Below the pieces are notes generated by a model. That model was not told where the DNA came from. It did no database searches and worked only from the letters and a program-made list of their open reading frames with translations. DNA of 64,000 bases from Litorilituus lipolyticus (GTDB lineage Bacteria > Pseudomonadota > Gammaproteobacteria > Enterobacterales > Alteromonadaceae): the NCBI RefSeq assembly GCF_006439335.1, contig NZ_SAWY01000013.1, forward strand, positions 49,909-113,908. The letters are read 5' to 3'. A program made the translations under genes and the position numbers. Below are positions 36,636 through 44,625 of this stretch, piece by piece; positions within the stretch are counted from its first letter, which is position 1, and each line of letters opens with the position of its first letter.

Positions 36636-37241
36636 ATGAAAAAAATTATTTGTTTGCTCACTATTTTATTTGCAAATATCGCAAACGCAGGACTAATTTT
36701 TGATGATAGCGTATCTGGTGAACTTACTGTTTCTTGGGAAGAAAGCTACACCCTTACTTTGGATCCCGGCTCTAGTTATGTTTTCCTAACCTTTAAAGAC
36801 ATCTGGAATACAACCGATGGTGAATCATATTGGTGGGATAATGATGTCATCTCAATGACAAGTGAAGTTTCGATAAATGCTGGCTCATCAGTACTTGCTC
36901 CAATTTGGACTGGATGGCAATTTAGAGGGGCCGATGAAGGTGGCACGTACAATAATTTAGATTTTGTTGTCGGTACAAGTAACTTAACTTCATTAGGGCT
37001 TTCTGTTGGAGATATTTTATCATTCAGTGGCTCTATGACTGTTAACACGCTAGAAGCAAGTCGTCGTATGCCAGATAACTTTGGTTCTACAACTTCATAT
37101 TTAGCTCGTGGCTCTGTAATTTATTCAGACGTTGTTAACTCCAGTGCTAATGCTGTATCAGTTCCTGAGCCAGCCTCATTAGCTATTCTTGGCTTAGGCT
37201 TAGTTGGAATTGGCTTTTCAAGAAAAAAGAAAGCAGCATAA
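36636..37241 (+). CDS. PEP-CTERM sorting-domain exported protein
   Basis: A 201-residue secreted protein with a signal peptide (MKKIICLLTILFANIANA) and a C-terminal PEP-CTERM tripartite anchor: VPEPASLAILGLGL, a membrane segment, then basic RKKKAA. Such tails are recognised by exosortase EpsH/XrtA, which must be encoded elsewhere. The middle part (about 20-175) is beta-rich, W- and S/T-rich, and not one I recognise. GGAG at 36621-36624 gives the ribosome site. A sigma-54 promoter is upstream and a strong terminator downstream, so it is monocistronic. PEP-CTERM proteins usually accompany exopolysaccharide and biofilm or floc formation. Confidence 0.9.
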   Translation: MKKIICLLTILFANIANAGLIFDDSVSGELTVSWEESYTLTLDPGSSYVFLTFKDIWNTTDGESYWWDNDVISMTSEVSINAGSSVLAPIWTGWQFRGADEGGTYNNLDFVVGTSNLTSLGLSVGDILSFSGSMTVNTLEASRRMPDNFGSTTSYLARGSVIYSDVVNSSANAVSVPEPASLAILGLGLVGIGFSRKKKAA

Positions 37242-37264
37242 TCAATTAATTTAAGATTAAGACC

Positions 37265-37292
37265 AAAGCCTCGACTCCTTCGAGGCTTTTTT
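37265..37292 (+). terminator. Terminator of the PEP-CTERM gene
   Basis: 10-bp stem AAAGCCTCGA / TCGAGGCTTT with a five-base loop and a run of six Ts; 24 bp past the stop. Confidence 0.9.
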
Positions 37293-37470
37293 ATTTGCTG
37301 AAGTTAAACCCCATTCACGAAAGTAAAGGAAATTAAGTAAACTTAAATTCTTTAAAGCGCCCTACCCTTGAGTTAGTTATCTAATTCAATTGAATATGAG
37401 GTAGCACTCACTTAGTATTTATTTCAACCTTAGCGATATTGCTTAATTTAAATTCACCCAAGGCTTATTA

Positions 37471-37788
37471 ATGTCAAATTTAATCAAGACCCCACCCCCA
37501 CCTTATTATGCGGTAATATTTACCTCAACACGTACTAATGTTGATAATGGCTATGATGAGACCGCAAGCAAAATGGCTGAACTAGCTAAGCAACAGCCCG
37601 GTTTTTTAGGGATTGAATCTGCACGAGATAGTCTTGGTATTACTGTCTCTTATTGGACATGTTTAGAGGCAATTAAACAGTGGAAATCACATGCTGAGCA
37701 CATAAAAGCTCAAAAGGAAGGACGTGATTCTTGGTATGCATCTTTCAACGTTCGTATAGCTAAAGTAGAACGAGATTATAGTCTTTAA
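37471..37788 (+). CDS. Antibiotic biosynthesis monooxygenase (ABM) domain protein
   Basis: A 105-residue one-domain protein of the dimeric alpha/beta-barrel ABM superfamily. The pattern YAVIFTSTRTN...YDETASKMAELAKQQPGFLGIESARDSLGITVSYWTCLEAIKQWKSHAEHIKAQKEGRDSWYASFNVRIAKVER is characteristic, with a conserved Trp/His pair (W58-region, KSHAEH) seen in this sub-branch. Proteins of this type include small monooxygenases and heme-degrading enzymes, but most, like this one, have no known reaction. It sits between the PEP-CTERM gene and a tiny zinc-ribbon protein, with 32 bp to the latter. Confidence 0.85.
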   Translation: MSNLIKTPPPPYYAVIFTSTRTNVDNGYDETASKMAELAKQQPGFLGIESARDSLGITVSYWTCLEAIKQWKSHAEHIKAQKEGRDSWYASFNVRIAKVERDYSL

Positions 37789-37820
37789 GTAATATTTCTT
37801 ACACCAATTAAGTATTTTGA

Positions 37821-38048
37821 ATGTTTTTAAGCTCAATAAAATCTAAACCATGTGAACGTTGTAATCTACAAGTTAATATACGAGAAGAGAAGTGTCCTCA
37901 TTGCTTTAACCTTACTGATAAAAGCTCACTATATCTAAAAAAATCTTACAAAAGAAAACTTGTTGAGTTAAACACTAGCATGGGTAATTTTTTTAACCTA
38001 CTCGCGGTAATTTCTTTTATCGTTTGCGTAATATTGTTTTTATCGTAA
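37821..38048 (+). CDS. Small zinc-ribbon membrane protein
   Basis: A 75-residue hypothetical protein with CERC (about 12-15) and CPHC (about 29-32) forming a likely zinc ribbon, a basic middle (KKSYKRK), and one hydrophobic segment (about 56-74) at the C-terminus that would anchor it in the membrane. It follows the ABM gene by 32 bp on the same strand and may be co-transcribed. No ribosome site is obvious before the ATG, which lowers certainty. I do not recognise a family with known function. Confidence 0.6.
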   Translation: MFLSSIKSKPCERCNLQVNIREEKCPHCFNLTDKSSLYLKKSYKRKLVELNTSMGNFFNLLAVISFIVCVILFLS

Positions 38049-38165
38049 ATAAATAAAAGGAGTGACTCAAATTTAGCTAACATAACCTTTGATAATTTTT
38101 TATTATCACCTTTTAGATGTTTACTTTAAACAATGAAACCAAGGCAATAAAATCAAGACAAGTAT

Positions 38166-38660
38166 TTAATCATCTATTTTGAAATACATAGAACTAGCTC
38201 TTGCAAGCTTTTTCAACGTTTCAACATCAGCTTCAGACCATTGAGTAATACTACCTATGCTTTCACAGCAGAGAACACCGTAAGGTTCAAAATCTTGATG
38301 AAGGATATAATCAAGTAATGAATAAATATCATGTGGAATAAAATAGCTTTCATTAAAACACTGAGTTAACTCATGTGTTCTTGCTGTTGGAGCATTAATG
38401 ACTTCTTCTTTTAAAATACCTTGAAAATAAGCTAAATAGTCTTCTTTTTTAAGTACTTGCCCAAAAGAAAATGAATGTGTCGATGTATCAAAACAAATTA
38501 ATGACTCTATAGAGGCTTTATCGGAACAAAAGCGCCATAAGCTTACTCTGTCTGCACCTTTTATAAGTTTTACCGTGGTTAAACAGATTTCTTTCAACTT
38601 ATCTTCAATCGACATTTTCGGATGAGTAAGTTTAGTCATCAATTTAGTGTACTGATCCAT
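38166..38660 (-). CDS. GAF-domain protein
   Basis: A 164-residue protein consisting mainly of a GAF domain. The segment SLWRF near 41, then DYLAYFQGILKEEVINAPTARTHELTQCF, PHDIYSLLDYIL and PYGVLCCESIGSITQWSEADVETLKKLA follows the order of GAF sensors found at the front of signalling kinases and cyclases. No output domain is attached, so it may work with a partner or be a free ligand-binding protein. It is 74 bp downstream of the OsmC-YcaO gene on the same strand and may be co-transcribed with it. Confidence 0.8.
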   Translation of the reverse strand: MDQYTKLMTKLTHPKMSIEDKLKEICLTTVKLIKGADRVSLWRFCSDKASIESLICFDTSTHSFSFGQVLKKEDYLAYFQGILKEEVINAPTARTHELTQCFNESYFIPHDIYSLLDYILHQDFEPYGVLCCESIGSITQWSEADVETLKKLARASSMYFKIDD

Positions 38661-38734
38661 AAACTAGCAATTCCTCGTAAAGAACTAGCCACACAAGTTG
38701 TCTGAATGGCTGATTTAACACGTTAAAAACTATA

Positions 38735-40918
38735 CTATTTATTCATTTTGTTACGAGCTTGGTGCAATTTCTTATAGCTATCAATTAGTCTTAAATGTTT
38801 ATCTAAACCTTCCAGCTTCATACTGGTTTTAGTTAAGCCATAAAAGGTCACATCACCTGTGATAGAGCCAACAACATTTTTCATGGTTTCTACACCAAAC
38901 AAACGGTTAAAGTTATCAATAAAGTGCTCTAATGTTAAATCCTCAGCTAACGTCACTTCAAGTACCGCATGTATCGCTTGATAAAATAAACCACGCTCTA
39001 CTGTATTATCATTGTACTGAAGGAACTCTCCAACTAACTCAATCGCTTCTTCATGTTCACCTAACGCTAAATAAATTAGTATTTTAAGCTCTAATATTGT
39101 GAGTTGTCCCCAAACAGTATTTTCGTCAAACTCAATACCAATTAAGGTAATAATATCGATATAATTATCTAACTGACTTTCTTCTAAACGCTCAACTAAA
39201 CTCACTAACGCGCTTTCATCGAGTGAGTGAATGTTCAAAATATCTTCTCGATAATGCAATGCTTTGTTTGTGTTATCCCATATAAGATCTTCAGCAGGGT
39301 AAACTTCAGAAAAGTCAGGAACTAAAATACGACAGGCCGTTGCGCCTAGTTGATCAAATTCAGCTACATAGGCTTCTTTACCTAATTCAGCTAAAATCGC
39401 AAATAATTGTTGGCATTCTTCTTCATTGGTGCCGGTAAAATCCCATTCTTTAAATTCATAATCATGATTAGCGCTGAAGAATCGCCAAGAAATGACTCCC
39501 GTTGAATCAATAAAGTGCTCAACAAAGTTTTCAGGCTCTGACACCGCCATACTATTAAACGTTGGTTTAGGAACATCGTTTAATCCTTCAAAACTTCTGC
39601 CTTGTAGCAATTCAGTTAAACTGCGTTCAAGGGCAACTTCAAAACTGGGGTGAGCGCCAAAAGAAGCAAAAACGCCACCTGTTCTTGGATTCATCAACGT
39701 GACACACATCACGGGGAATTGACCACCTAATGAAGCATCTTTAACAACGACAGGAAAGCCTTGCTCTTCTAAGCCTTTAATGCCTGCTAATATATTCGGA
39801 TATTTAACTAAAACATGCTCTGGCACATCTGGCAAAACTATTTCATCTTCAATAATTTGTCTTTTTACGGCACGTTCAAAAATTTCGGATAAGCACTGGA
39901 CTTTAGCTTCAAATAAATTGTTCCCTGCACTCATGCCATTACTTAGAAATAAGTTTTCAATTAAGTTAGAAGGAAAATATACTGTTTCACCATCAGAATG
40001 TCTCTGATAAGGAATAGAACAAATACCACGCTCGACATTACCTGAGTTAGTATCTATCAGATTCGAGCCTTTAAGCTCGCCATCGGCATCATAAATACTT
40101 AAACAGTAGTCATCAAGAATATCAGCTGGCAGCTCGTCATTGGCTCCTGGTTTAAACCACTTTTCATTTGGGTAGTGCACAAATTCACTATTTGCGATGT
40201 CTTCACCGAAAAATTGGTCATTATAGAAAAAGTTGCAGTTTAATCGCTCAATAAATTCGCCTAAAGCAGAGCATAATGCACTTTCTTTGGTTGCTCCTTT
40301 ACCATTGGTAAAACACATAGGTGATGCCGCATCACGTACATGTAAAGACCAAACATTAGGAACAATATTTCGCCATGAGGATATTTCAATCTTCATTCCT
40401 AAATCAGCCAAAATCCCTGTCATATCCGCTATAGTTTGTTCAAGCGGTAAATCTTTACCTAGAATAAATGTGCTCTCATCTCCTTCTGGCTTGGCCATAA
40501 GCATTGCTTGCGCATCTTCTTCGAGGTTTTCTACCGTTTCAACTTTAAACTCAGGTTCTGTTTGAATAACCTTTTTTACAGTACAACGATCGATAGAGCG
40601 TAATATCCCCAGCTTATCTTTTTCTGAAATACTTTCTGGTAATTCAACCTGTATTTGAAATATTTGATTATAACGATCTTCAGGGTCAACAATATTGTTT
40701 TGAGATAACCTAATATTATCAGTAGAGATATCACGAGCATTGCAATACACCTTAACAAAATAAGCTGCACATAAAGCTGAAGAGGCTAGAAAATAGTCAA
40801 AAGGACTGGGTGCTGAACCATCTCCTTTATAACGAATAGGTTGATCTGCGATAACTGAAAAATCATCAAATTTCGCTTCAATTCTTAGGTTATCGAGATA
40901 GTTTACTTTGATTTCCAT
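38735..40918 (-). CDS. OsmC-YcaO fusion protein
   Basis: A 727-residue fusion. Residues 1-135 are an OsmC domain with both family cysteines (SSALCAAYFVKVYC and DRCTVKKVIQ). Residues about 150-560 are a YcaO domain, an ATP-dependent cyclodehydratase-type fold; the ATP/Mg motifs appear as SALCSALGEFIER near 218 and EAKVQCLSEIFER near 335. A helical C-terminal part of about 150 residues (TPR-like) resembles E. coli YcaO, which helps RimO methylthiolate ribosomal protein S12. No precursor peptide or dehydrogenase gene is nearby, so a thiazole/oxazole natural product is not indicated. A redox or sulfur-related job for the OsmC part is inference. Confidence 0.9.
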   Translation of the reverse strand: MEIKVNYLDNLRIEAKFDDFSVIADQPIRYKGDGSAPSPFDYFLASSALCAAYFVKVYCNARDISTDNIRLSQNNIVDPEDRYNQIFQIQVELPESISEKDKLGILRSIDRCTVKKVIQTEPEFKVETVENLEEDAQAMLMAKPEGDESTFILGKDLPLEQTIADMTGILADLGMKIEISSWRNIVPNVWSLHVRDAASPMCFTNGKGATKESALCSALGEFIERLNCNFFYNDQFFGEDIANSEFVHYPNEKWFKPGANDELPADILDDYCLSIYDADGELKGSNLIDTNSGNVERGICSIPYQRHSDGETVYFPSNLIENLFLSNGMSAGNNLFEAKVQCLSEIFERAVKRQIIEDEIVLPDVPEHVLVKYPNILAGIKGLEEQGFPVVVKDASLGGQFPVMCVTLMNPRTGGVFASFGAHPSFEVALERSLTELLQGRSFEGLNDVPKPTFNSMAVSEPENFVEHFIDSTGVISWRFFSANHDYEFKEWDFTGTNEEECQQLFAILAELGKEAYVAEFDQLGATACRILVPDFSEVYPAEDLIWDNTNKALHYREDILNIHSLDESALVSLVERLEESQLDNYIDIITLIGIEFDENTVWGQLTILELKILIYLALGEHEEAIELVGEFLQYNDNTVERGLFYQAIHAVLEVTLAEDLTLEHFIDNFNRLFGVETMKNVVGSITGDVTFYGLTKTSMKLEGLDKHLRLIDSYKKLHQARNKMNK

Positions 40919-41095
40919 GGGGTTATATCCGAAAAATGCTGAGCTGATAAAAAGCAGGTGTTATATATCGATAACAGTAGCGGCTATTCAACACAGTAGG
41001 TAATTATAATTGCCGTAATTATCAGCTTTTTTGACGTAATAGTCTTGGCTTATTTACTTAATAAACACAATTAAATACGTAAACAGGTCGATAAG

Positions 41096-42418
41096 TTAAC
41101 CAACAACTTGATTTCTACCAGACTGCTTAGCTTTATAGAGGTTTTCGTCAGCTATTTTAAGCATTGCGTCTAAATGCTGCTCTTTATGGCTATTAAAGCC
41201 AATACTGACTGTCATTGATATTTTTGCTTCATCACATGTTATAACTTGCGCAGCAATTTTTTCACGAAAGTCATTTAACATCTTTATGACGATATCATCA
41301 GTTAGGCCATCAAATAAAATAACAAACTCTTCACCGCCAATACGAGCAATAAGATCTTTTTCAAAATGCTCTGTTAGCTGTTCTGAAAAATGGATTAATA
41401 AATCATCACCCGCCTCATGGCCATAGTTATCATTTATTTGTTTAAAATGATCAATATCTAACATGGCAACACTAATATCAGATTCATTATCTATCGCTTG
41501 TTGAAAAATCTGTTTTCCTTGCGAGAAAAAGTAGCGGCGATTATAAAGGCTTGTTAGAAAGTCCCTATTAGCAGCATTACGAAGTGCTTCCATATATTCG
41601 AGCATACTGATGTTTTGATTAACACGACAAAGTAGCTCTTCATATCTAATAGGCTTGGCAAGAAAATCGTTAGCGCCATATTTAATAAATTGAGCACCTA
41701 AATCAGTATCGCCACTAGCCGATAAACCAATAATAGCTAACTGCTCTTTTGAATAGTCTTTTCGCAAATTTAGCGTTAAAGTAAAGCCATCCATATTAGG
41801 CATATGATAATCAGTGATGATTAGATTAATACCTGAGTTATTCTTATAAACTTCCAGTGCTTGCACACCATCTTCTGCGACTAGTACTTCAAAGTTTTGC
41901 ATGGTTAACATATTCGCTATCATCGTACAGCTTATGGCAGAATCATCTACAACTAAAACTTTATGATGGCAATTGTTGTAGAGGCGACCAACAAGCTCTA
42001 CTACGTACTCATACGCATTAATACTGTCTTTAATAATGTAATCTATAACGCCTTTTGGCAAAATGGAGGTTTTATCCCTTTCACCAAAAGTGCCCGTTAA
42101 AGTAATCATTTTAACGTTAGCTCTATTAAGCAAACTAACAATTTCACCATTAGGCGCATCAGGTAAGTGTAAATCACATATAGCAAGATAATATTCGTGA
42201 CGGTGTTTACTTAGAAGTGCTTTAGCTTGTGCGTAATTACTTGCAGTATGAATCTCTATTTTATACTTTTCCTGTATAAGCCCTTTTAACATTAACAGCA
42301 TTGATTCTTGATCTTCTATCAATAAAATGGGCTTATCTATGGGAATTAAATGCTTAGAGTTATCTTTTTTTCTTACATTATCTCTAACTAGCACCATGAA
42401 CTGACCTTCAATATACAA
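41096..42418 (-). CDS. REC-REC-GGDEF diguanylate cyclase
   Basis: A 440-residue response regulator with two receiver domains followed by a GGDEF domain. Receiver 1 (about 30-148) has D82 in AICDLHLPD; receiver 2 (about 153-270) has the acidic DD at 158-159 and phosphoacceptor D203 in IITDYHMPNMDG. The GGDEF domain has NRDFLTSLYNRRYF, DIDHFKQINDNYGHEAGDD and G361-G-E-E-F365, an intact active site, so it should make c-di-GMP when phosphorylated. An inhibitory RxxD site is not obvious to me. The start could be Met1 or Met8. It is a single gene; no kinase partner lies beside it. Confidence 0.92.
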   Translation of the reverse strand: MYIEGQFMVLVRDNVRKKDNSKHLIPIDKPILLIEDQESMLLMLKGLIQEKYKIEIHTASNYAQAKALLSKHRHEYYLAICDLHLPDAPNGEIVSLLNRANVKMITLTGTFGERDKTSILPKGVIDYIIKDSINAYEYVVELVGRLYNNCHHKVLVVDDSAISCTMIANMLTMQNFEVLVAEDGVQALEVYKNNSGINLIITDYHMPNMDGFTLTLNLRKDYSKEQLAIIGLSASGDTDLGAQFIKYGANDFLAKPIRYEELLCRVNQNISMLEYMEALRNAANRDFLTSLYNRRYFFSQGKQIFQQAIDNESDISVAMLDIDHFKQINDNYGHEAGDDLLIHFSEQLTEHFEKDLIARIGGEEFVILFDGLTDDIVIKMLNDFREKIAAQVITCDEAKISMTVSIGFNSHKEQHLDAMLKIADENLYKAKQSGRNQVVG

Positions 42419-42738
42419 AATAAAGCGATATTAATTTAAGTATAAGTTAACATTAAAATAATGCATAACAAACAAAACGTTATTATATATTCATATAAAA
42501 AATAAATAAGTAAAAGATAACAAATAAAAATTTAACTTTACTTTGTTTCAAAGACTTAGCAAACGTTAATATGGAAATATCCTTTAAAACATTAACTATC
42601 ACCGTGAGCGTGATCGTAAGTTCGTATTAAGTCAATGACTGAAAATAGCTTATTTTATGAGGAAAAGTTACCTTAGTTTTTATCAAATAAAATGAAAAAC
42701 GACATTTTAGCAATGTTCTTTTATAGTCGATTAAACAT

Positions 42739-42761
42739 ACACCAAACACCAAACACCAAAC
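42739..42761. repeat. Short tandem repeat, 7-bp unit
   Basis: The unit ACACCAA is repeated three times plus two bases. It lies in non-coding DNA, so slipped-strand variation would not change a reading frame. Confidence 0.7.
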
Positions 42762-42777
42762 ATTGCTATTAAACAAA

Positions 42778-42811
42778 AAAACGCTGAACATTTAACATAT
42801 TCAGCGTTTTT
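42778..42811 (-). terminator. Terminator of the phosphoribosyltransferase gene
   Basis: Stem AAAACGCTGAA / TTCAGCGTTTT with an 11-base loop and flanking A/T runs on both sides; 23 bp past the stop. Confidence 0.86.
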
Positions 42812-42833
42812 AATCAGATAATATAAATATTAT

Positions 42834-43391
42834 TTACTTAAATAAATCAATTACATTAGCTAAGTCTGTTTTACCTTCAGAAATCTCTTCCTGTGTTAAA
42901 CCAGACAATTCATGAGGGAAAACTAACCACTCATCTGATTCATGAATATAGTAATCAGGCTTAATATCTACTTTACTGTTTTGAGGTTTATACCAAGGAC
43001 AAGCAATGCGAACATCTGATGGCATATTCTTACGAGTTAATTTTTCTAATTGTTTAATTAAGGCATCAATACTTCTGCCCGAATCAAAAACATCATCAAC
43101 AATTAATAGACCATCATCTGCATTAGCATTCTCAATAATGTAATGCAAACCATGCACTTTTATTTCTTTACTTTGCTGATTAATACCGTAATAAGATGAT
43201 GTACGAACAGCGATATGATCAGTAACAACTTTTTTAAAATCAAAATACTCTTGTACAGCAATACCAATAGGTGCTCCACCTCGCCATATCCCTACAATAA
43301 ACTGAGGTCTAAAACCATCTTCATAAACTTTAGCTGCAACTCTAAATGAGTCTTCTAACAATTCTTGGGCAGTGATAAATTTTTTCGACAT
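42834..43391 (-). CDS. Purine phosphoribosyltransferase (hypoxanthine/xanthine-guanine type)
   Basis: A 185-residue type I phosphoribosyltransferase that would join a purine base to PRPP. The PRPP loop is LLIVDDVFDSGRSID near 97-111, preceded by the IVGIWRGGAPIGI hood motif near 32-44 and followed by the base-binding WLVFPHEL near the end. Sequence looks closer to the xanthine/hypoxanthine enzymes of archaea and marine bacteria than to E. coli Hpt, so I give no symbol. It is divergent from an exported nuclease gene; a RutR-type palindrome lies at 43445-43460 between them, placing it in the nucleoside-salvage regulon of this region. Confidence 0.88.
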   Translation of the reverse strand: MSKKFITAQELLEDSFRVAAKVYEDGFRPQFIVGIWRGGAPIGIAVQEYFDFKKVVTDHIAVRTSSYYGINQQSKEIKVHGLHYIIENANADDGLLIVDDVFDSGRSIDALIKQLEKLTRKNMPSDVRIACPWYKPQNSKVDIKPDYYIHESDEWLVFPHELSGLTQEEISEGKTDLANVIDLFK

Positions 43392-43444
43392 ACTGGTTGT
43401 TTCTTACGGTGATATTAGTGTAATGTGGCAAATTATAGCAAAAC

Positions 43445-43460
43445 TTGACCGACTGGTTAA
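43445..43460. promoter_or_regulatory. RutR-like operator (phosphoribosyltransferase / nuclease)
   Basis: TTGACCGACTGGTTAA matches TTGACCANNTGGTCAA at 12 of 14 fixed positions. It lies 54 bp from the minus-strand start and 130 bp from the plus-strand start, so it may govern both. Confidence 0.7.
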
Positions 43461-43589
43461 GTTAAATGTAGCATATAATGACAGAATTTTAACAAGCATG
43501 TTCATCATGGTGCATAACCAATGGAAACTAACTAAACGTTTTCAGGCATGCTGCTACGTTATTAATCAATAGAACCTAGAGAAGTATTA

Positions 43590-44495
43590 ATGAAAAAGTC
43601 AGTTATCACAACCTTAGCTATAAGTTTTGGTTTATTCATAAACACATCTGCCATTGCCGAAGAACTAAAAATTGCTTCATGGAATATTGCTTGGCTAGGT
43701 TCGCACGAATATAACGAAAGAAAAGAAAACGATTATAAAAAATTAGCTGCTTATGCAAAAACGCTTAACGCTGATGTCATAGCACTACAAGAAGTAGAAA
43801 GCGCCTATTGGGCCAAAAAAGTACTTGGTGATGAATACACTTATTACTTTTCAACAAAAGACTGGGTTCAACGTGTAGGTGTTGCCGTTAAAAAAGATAT
43901 AGGTCTATCGGTTAAAGCCACAGAATATAAAGCATTAGATGTAGGCAGAGTTCGTCATGGTTTAGATGTGACATTAACAAGAAATGGTAAAACCACCTCT
44001 TTACTAGCGGTTCATTTGAAATCAGGTTGTTTTGCAAAGCCGCTAGATAAGGCAACGGTTGAAGGCATGCCAAATAAAACAGAAAAAGAAGAAAGAAAAA
44101 AAGTTGCCTGCCAAACATTAAGTAAACAAAAAACGCCCCTATCGCAATGGATAGATGATAAACAAAACCAAGGCCAAGCATTTATTATAATAGGTGACTT
44201 CAATCGACGTTTTTCACAAGATATTGCAAAAGAATACTCCGAAAAACAAGGATTATGGCAAGCGATTAATGATGATGACTCTCAACAGTTATGGACGCCT
44301 ACAGCCAGTAAAAACTCAGATTGTTGGGGCGGTTATTATAAAGACTATATCGATCATATTGTATTTAGCCCTAAAGCTAAAAAACACTATATTGACAACT
44401 CATTTGAGCAACTAGTCTTTTCCGAAAAATATACTCGTAAGTTATCACAGACTTTAAGTGATCACTGCCCTATTTCGGTCAAACTTAATTTCTAA
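43590..44495 (+). CDS. Exported endonuclease/exonuclease/phosphatase-family protein
   Basis: A 301-residue secreted enzyme of the DNase I-like EEP superfamily. Signal peptide ends near SAIAEE. The catalytic order is intact: ASWNIAWL (Asn), ALQEVES (Glu, metal), VGVAVKK, AVHLKSGC (His), IIGDFNRR (Asp, Asn), DYIDHIVF and SDHCPISV (terminal His). Cysteines near SGCFA, KVACQ, SDCWG and SDHCP may form disulfides as expected outside the cytoplasm. The substrate may be DNA, RNA or another phosphodiester. Its place in the nucleoside-salvage region and the RutR-like site upstream suggest it helps release nucleotides from external nucleic acid; that role is inferred. Confidence 0.88.
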   Translation: MKKSVITTLAISFGLFINTSAIAEELKIASWNIAWLGSHEYNERKENDYKKLAAYAKTLNADVIALQEVESAYWAKKVLGDEYTYYFSTKDWVQRVGVAVKKDIGLSVKATEYKALDVGRVRHGLDVTLTRNGKTTSLLAVHLKSGCFAKPLDKATVEGMPNKTEKEERKKVACQTLSKQKTPLSQWIDDKQNQGQAFIIIGDFNRRFSQDIAKEYSEKQGLWQAINDDDSQQLWTPTASKNSDCWGGYYKDYIDHIVFSPKAKKHYIDNSFEQLVFSEKYTRKLSQTLSDHCPISVKLNF

Positions 44496-44520
44496 TCTCA
44501 CTAAAGTTATCAGTATTATT

Positions 44521-44549
44521 TTGCTAGCTATTCGTTGAACAGATATAAT
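44521..44549 (+). promoter_or_regulatory. Sigma-70 promoter for add
   Basis: TTGCTA at 44521-44526 and TATAAT at 44544-44549 with a 17-bp spacer. The predicted transcription start is near 44556, immediately upstream of a hairpin. Confidence 0.65.
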
Positions 44550-44563
44550 TAACTAGAATTACT

Positions 44564-44606
44564 CGTGATAACTAAAAAATGATGAATTTAGCTATCACGG
44601 CTTTTT
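44564..44606 (+). terminator. Hairpin plus T-run in the leader of add
   Basis: Stem CGTGATAACTAAA / TTTAGCTATCACG (one mismatch) with a 10-base loop, then GCTTTTT. It can serve as the terminator of the upstream nuclease gene, but it lies downstream of a promoter-like sequence and only 20 bp before add, so it could also attenuate add. Confidence 0.65.
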
Positions 44607-44625
44607 CACCTATTGGATATATCTT

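Larger units (their letters stand above)
42419..42833. other. Gene-free stretch between the GGDEF gene and the phosphoribosyltransferase gene
   Basis: About 415 bp, very AT-rich. It holds the promoter region of the REC-REC-GGDEF gene, a 7-bp tandem repeat and the terminator of the phosphoribosyltransferase gene. I found no open reading frame of note. Confidence 0.6.

Noticed and set aside
38735..40918. Thiazole/oxazole-modified peptide biosynthesis locus
   Set aside because: YcaO is present, but no dehydrogenase, precursor peptide or export gene is near; the fusion resembles the housekeeping YcaO type.
42739..42761. CRISPR-like repeat
   Set aside because: Units are 7 bp, adjacent, only about three copies, no spacers and no cas genes.
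43372..43572. Open frame of 66 codons crossing the operator region
   Set aside because: It overlaps the start of the phosphoribosyltransferase gene and the RutR-like site; composition is not protein-like.
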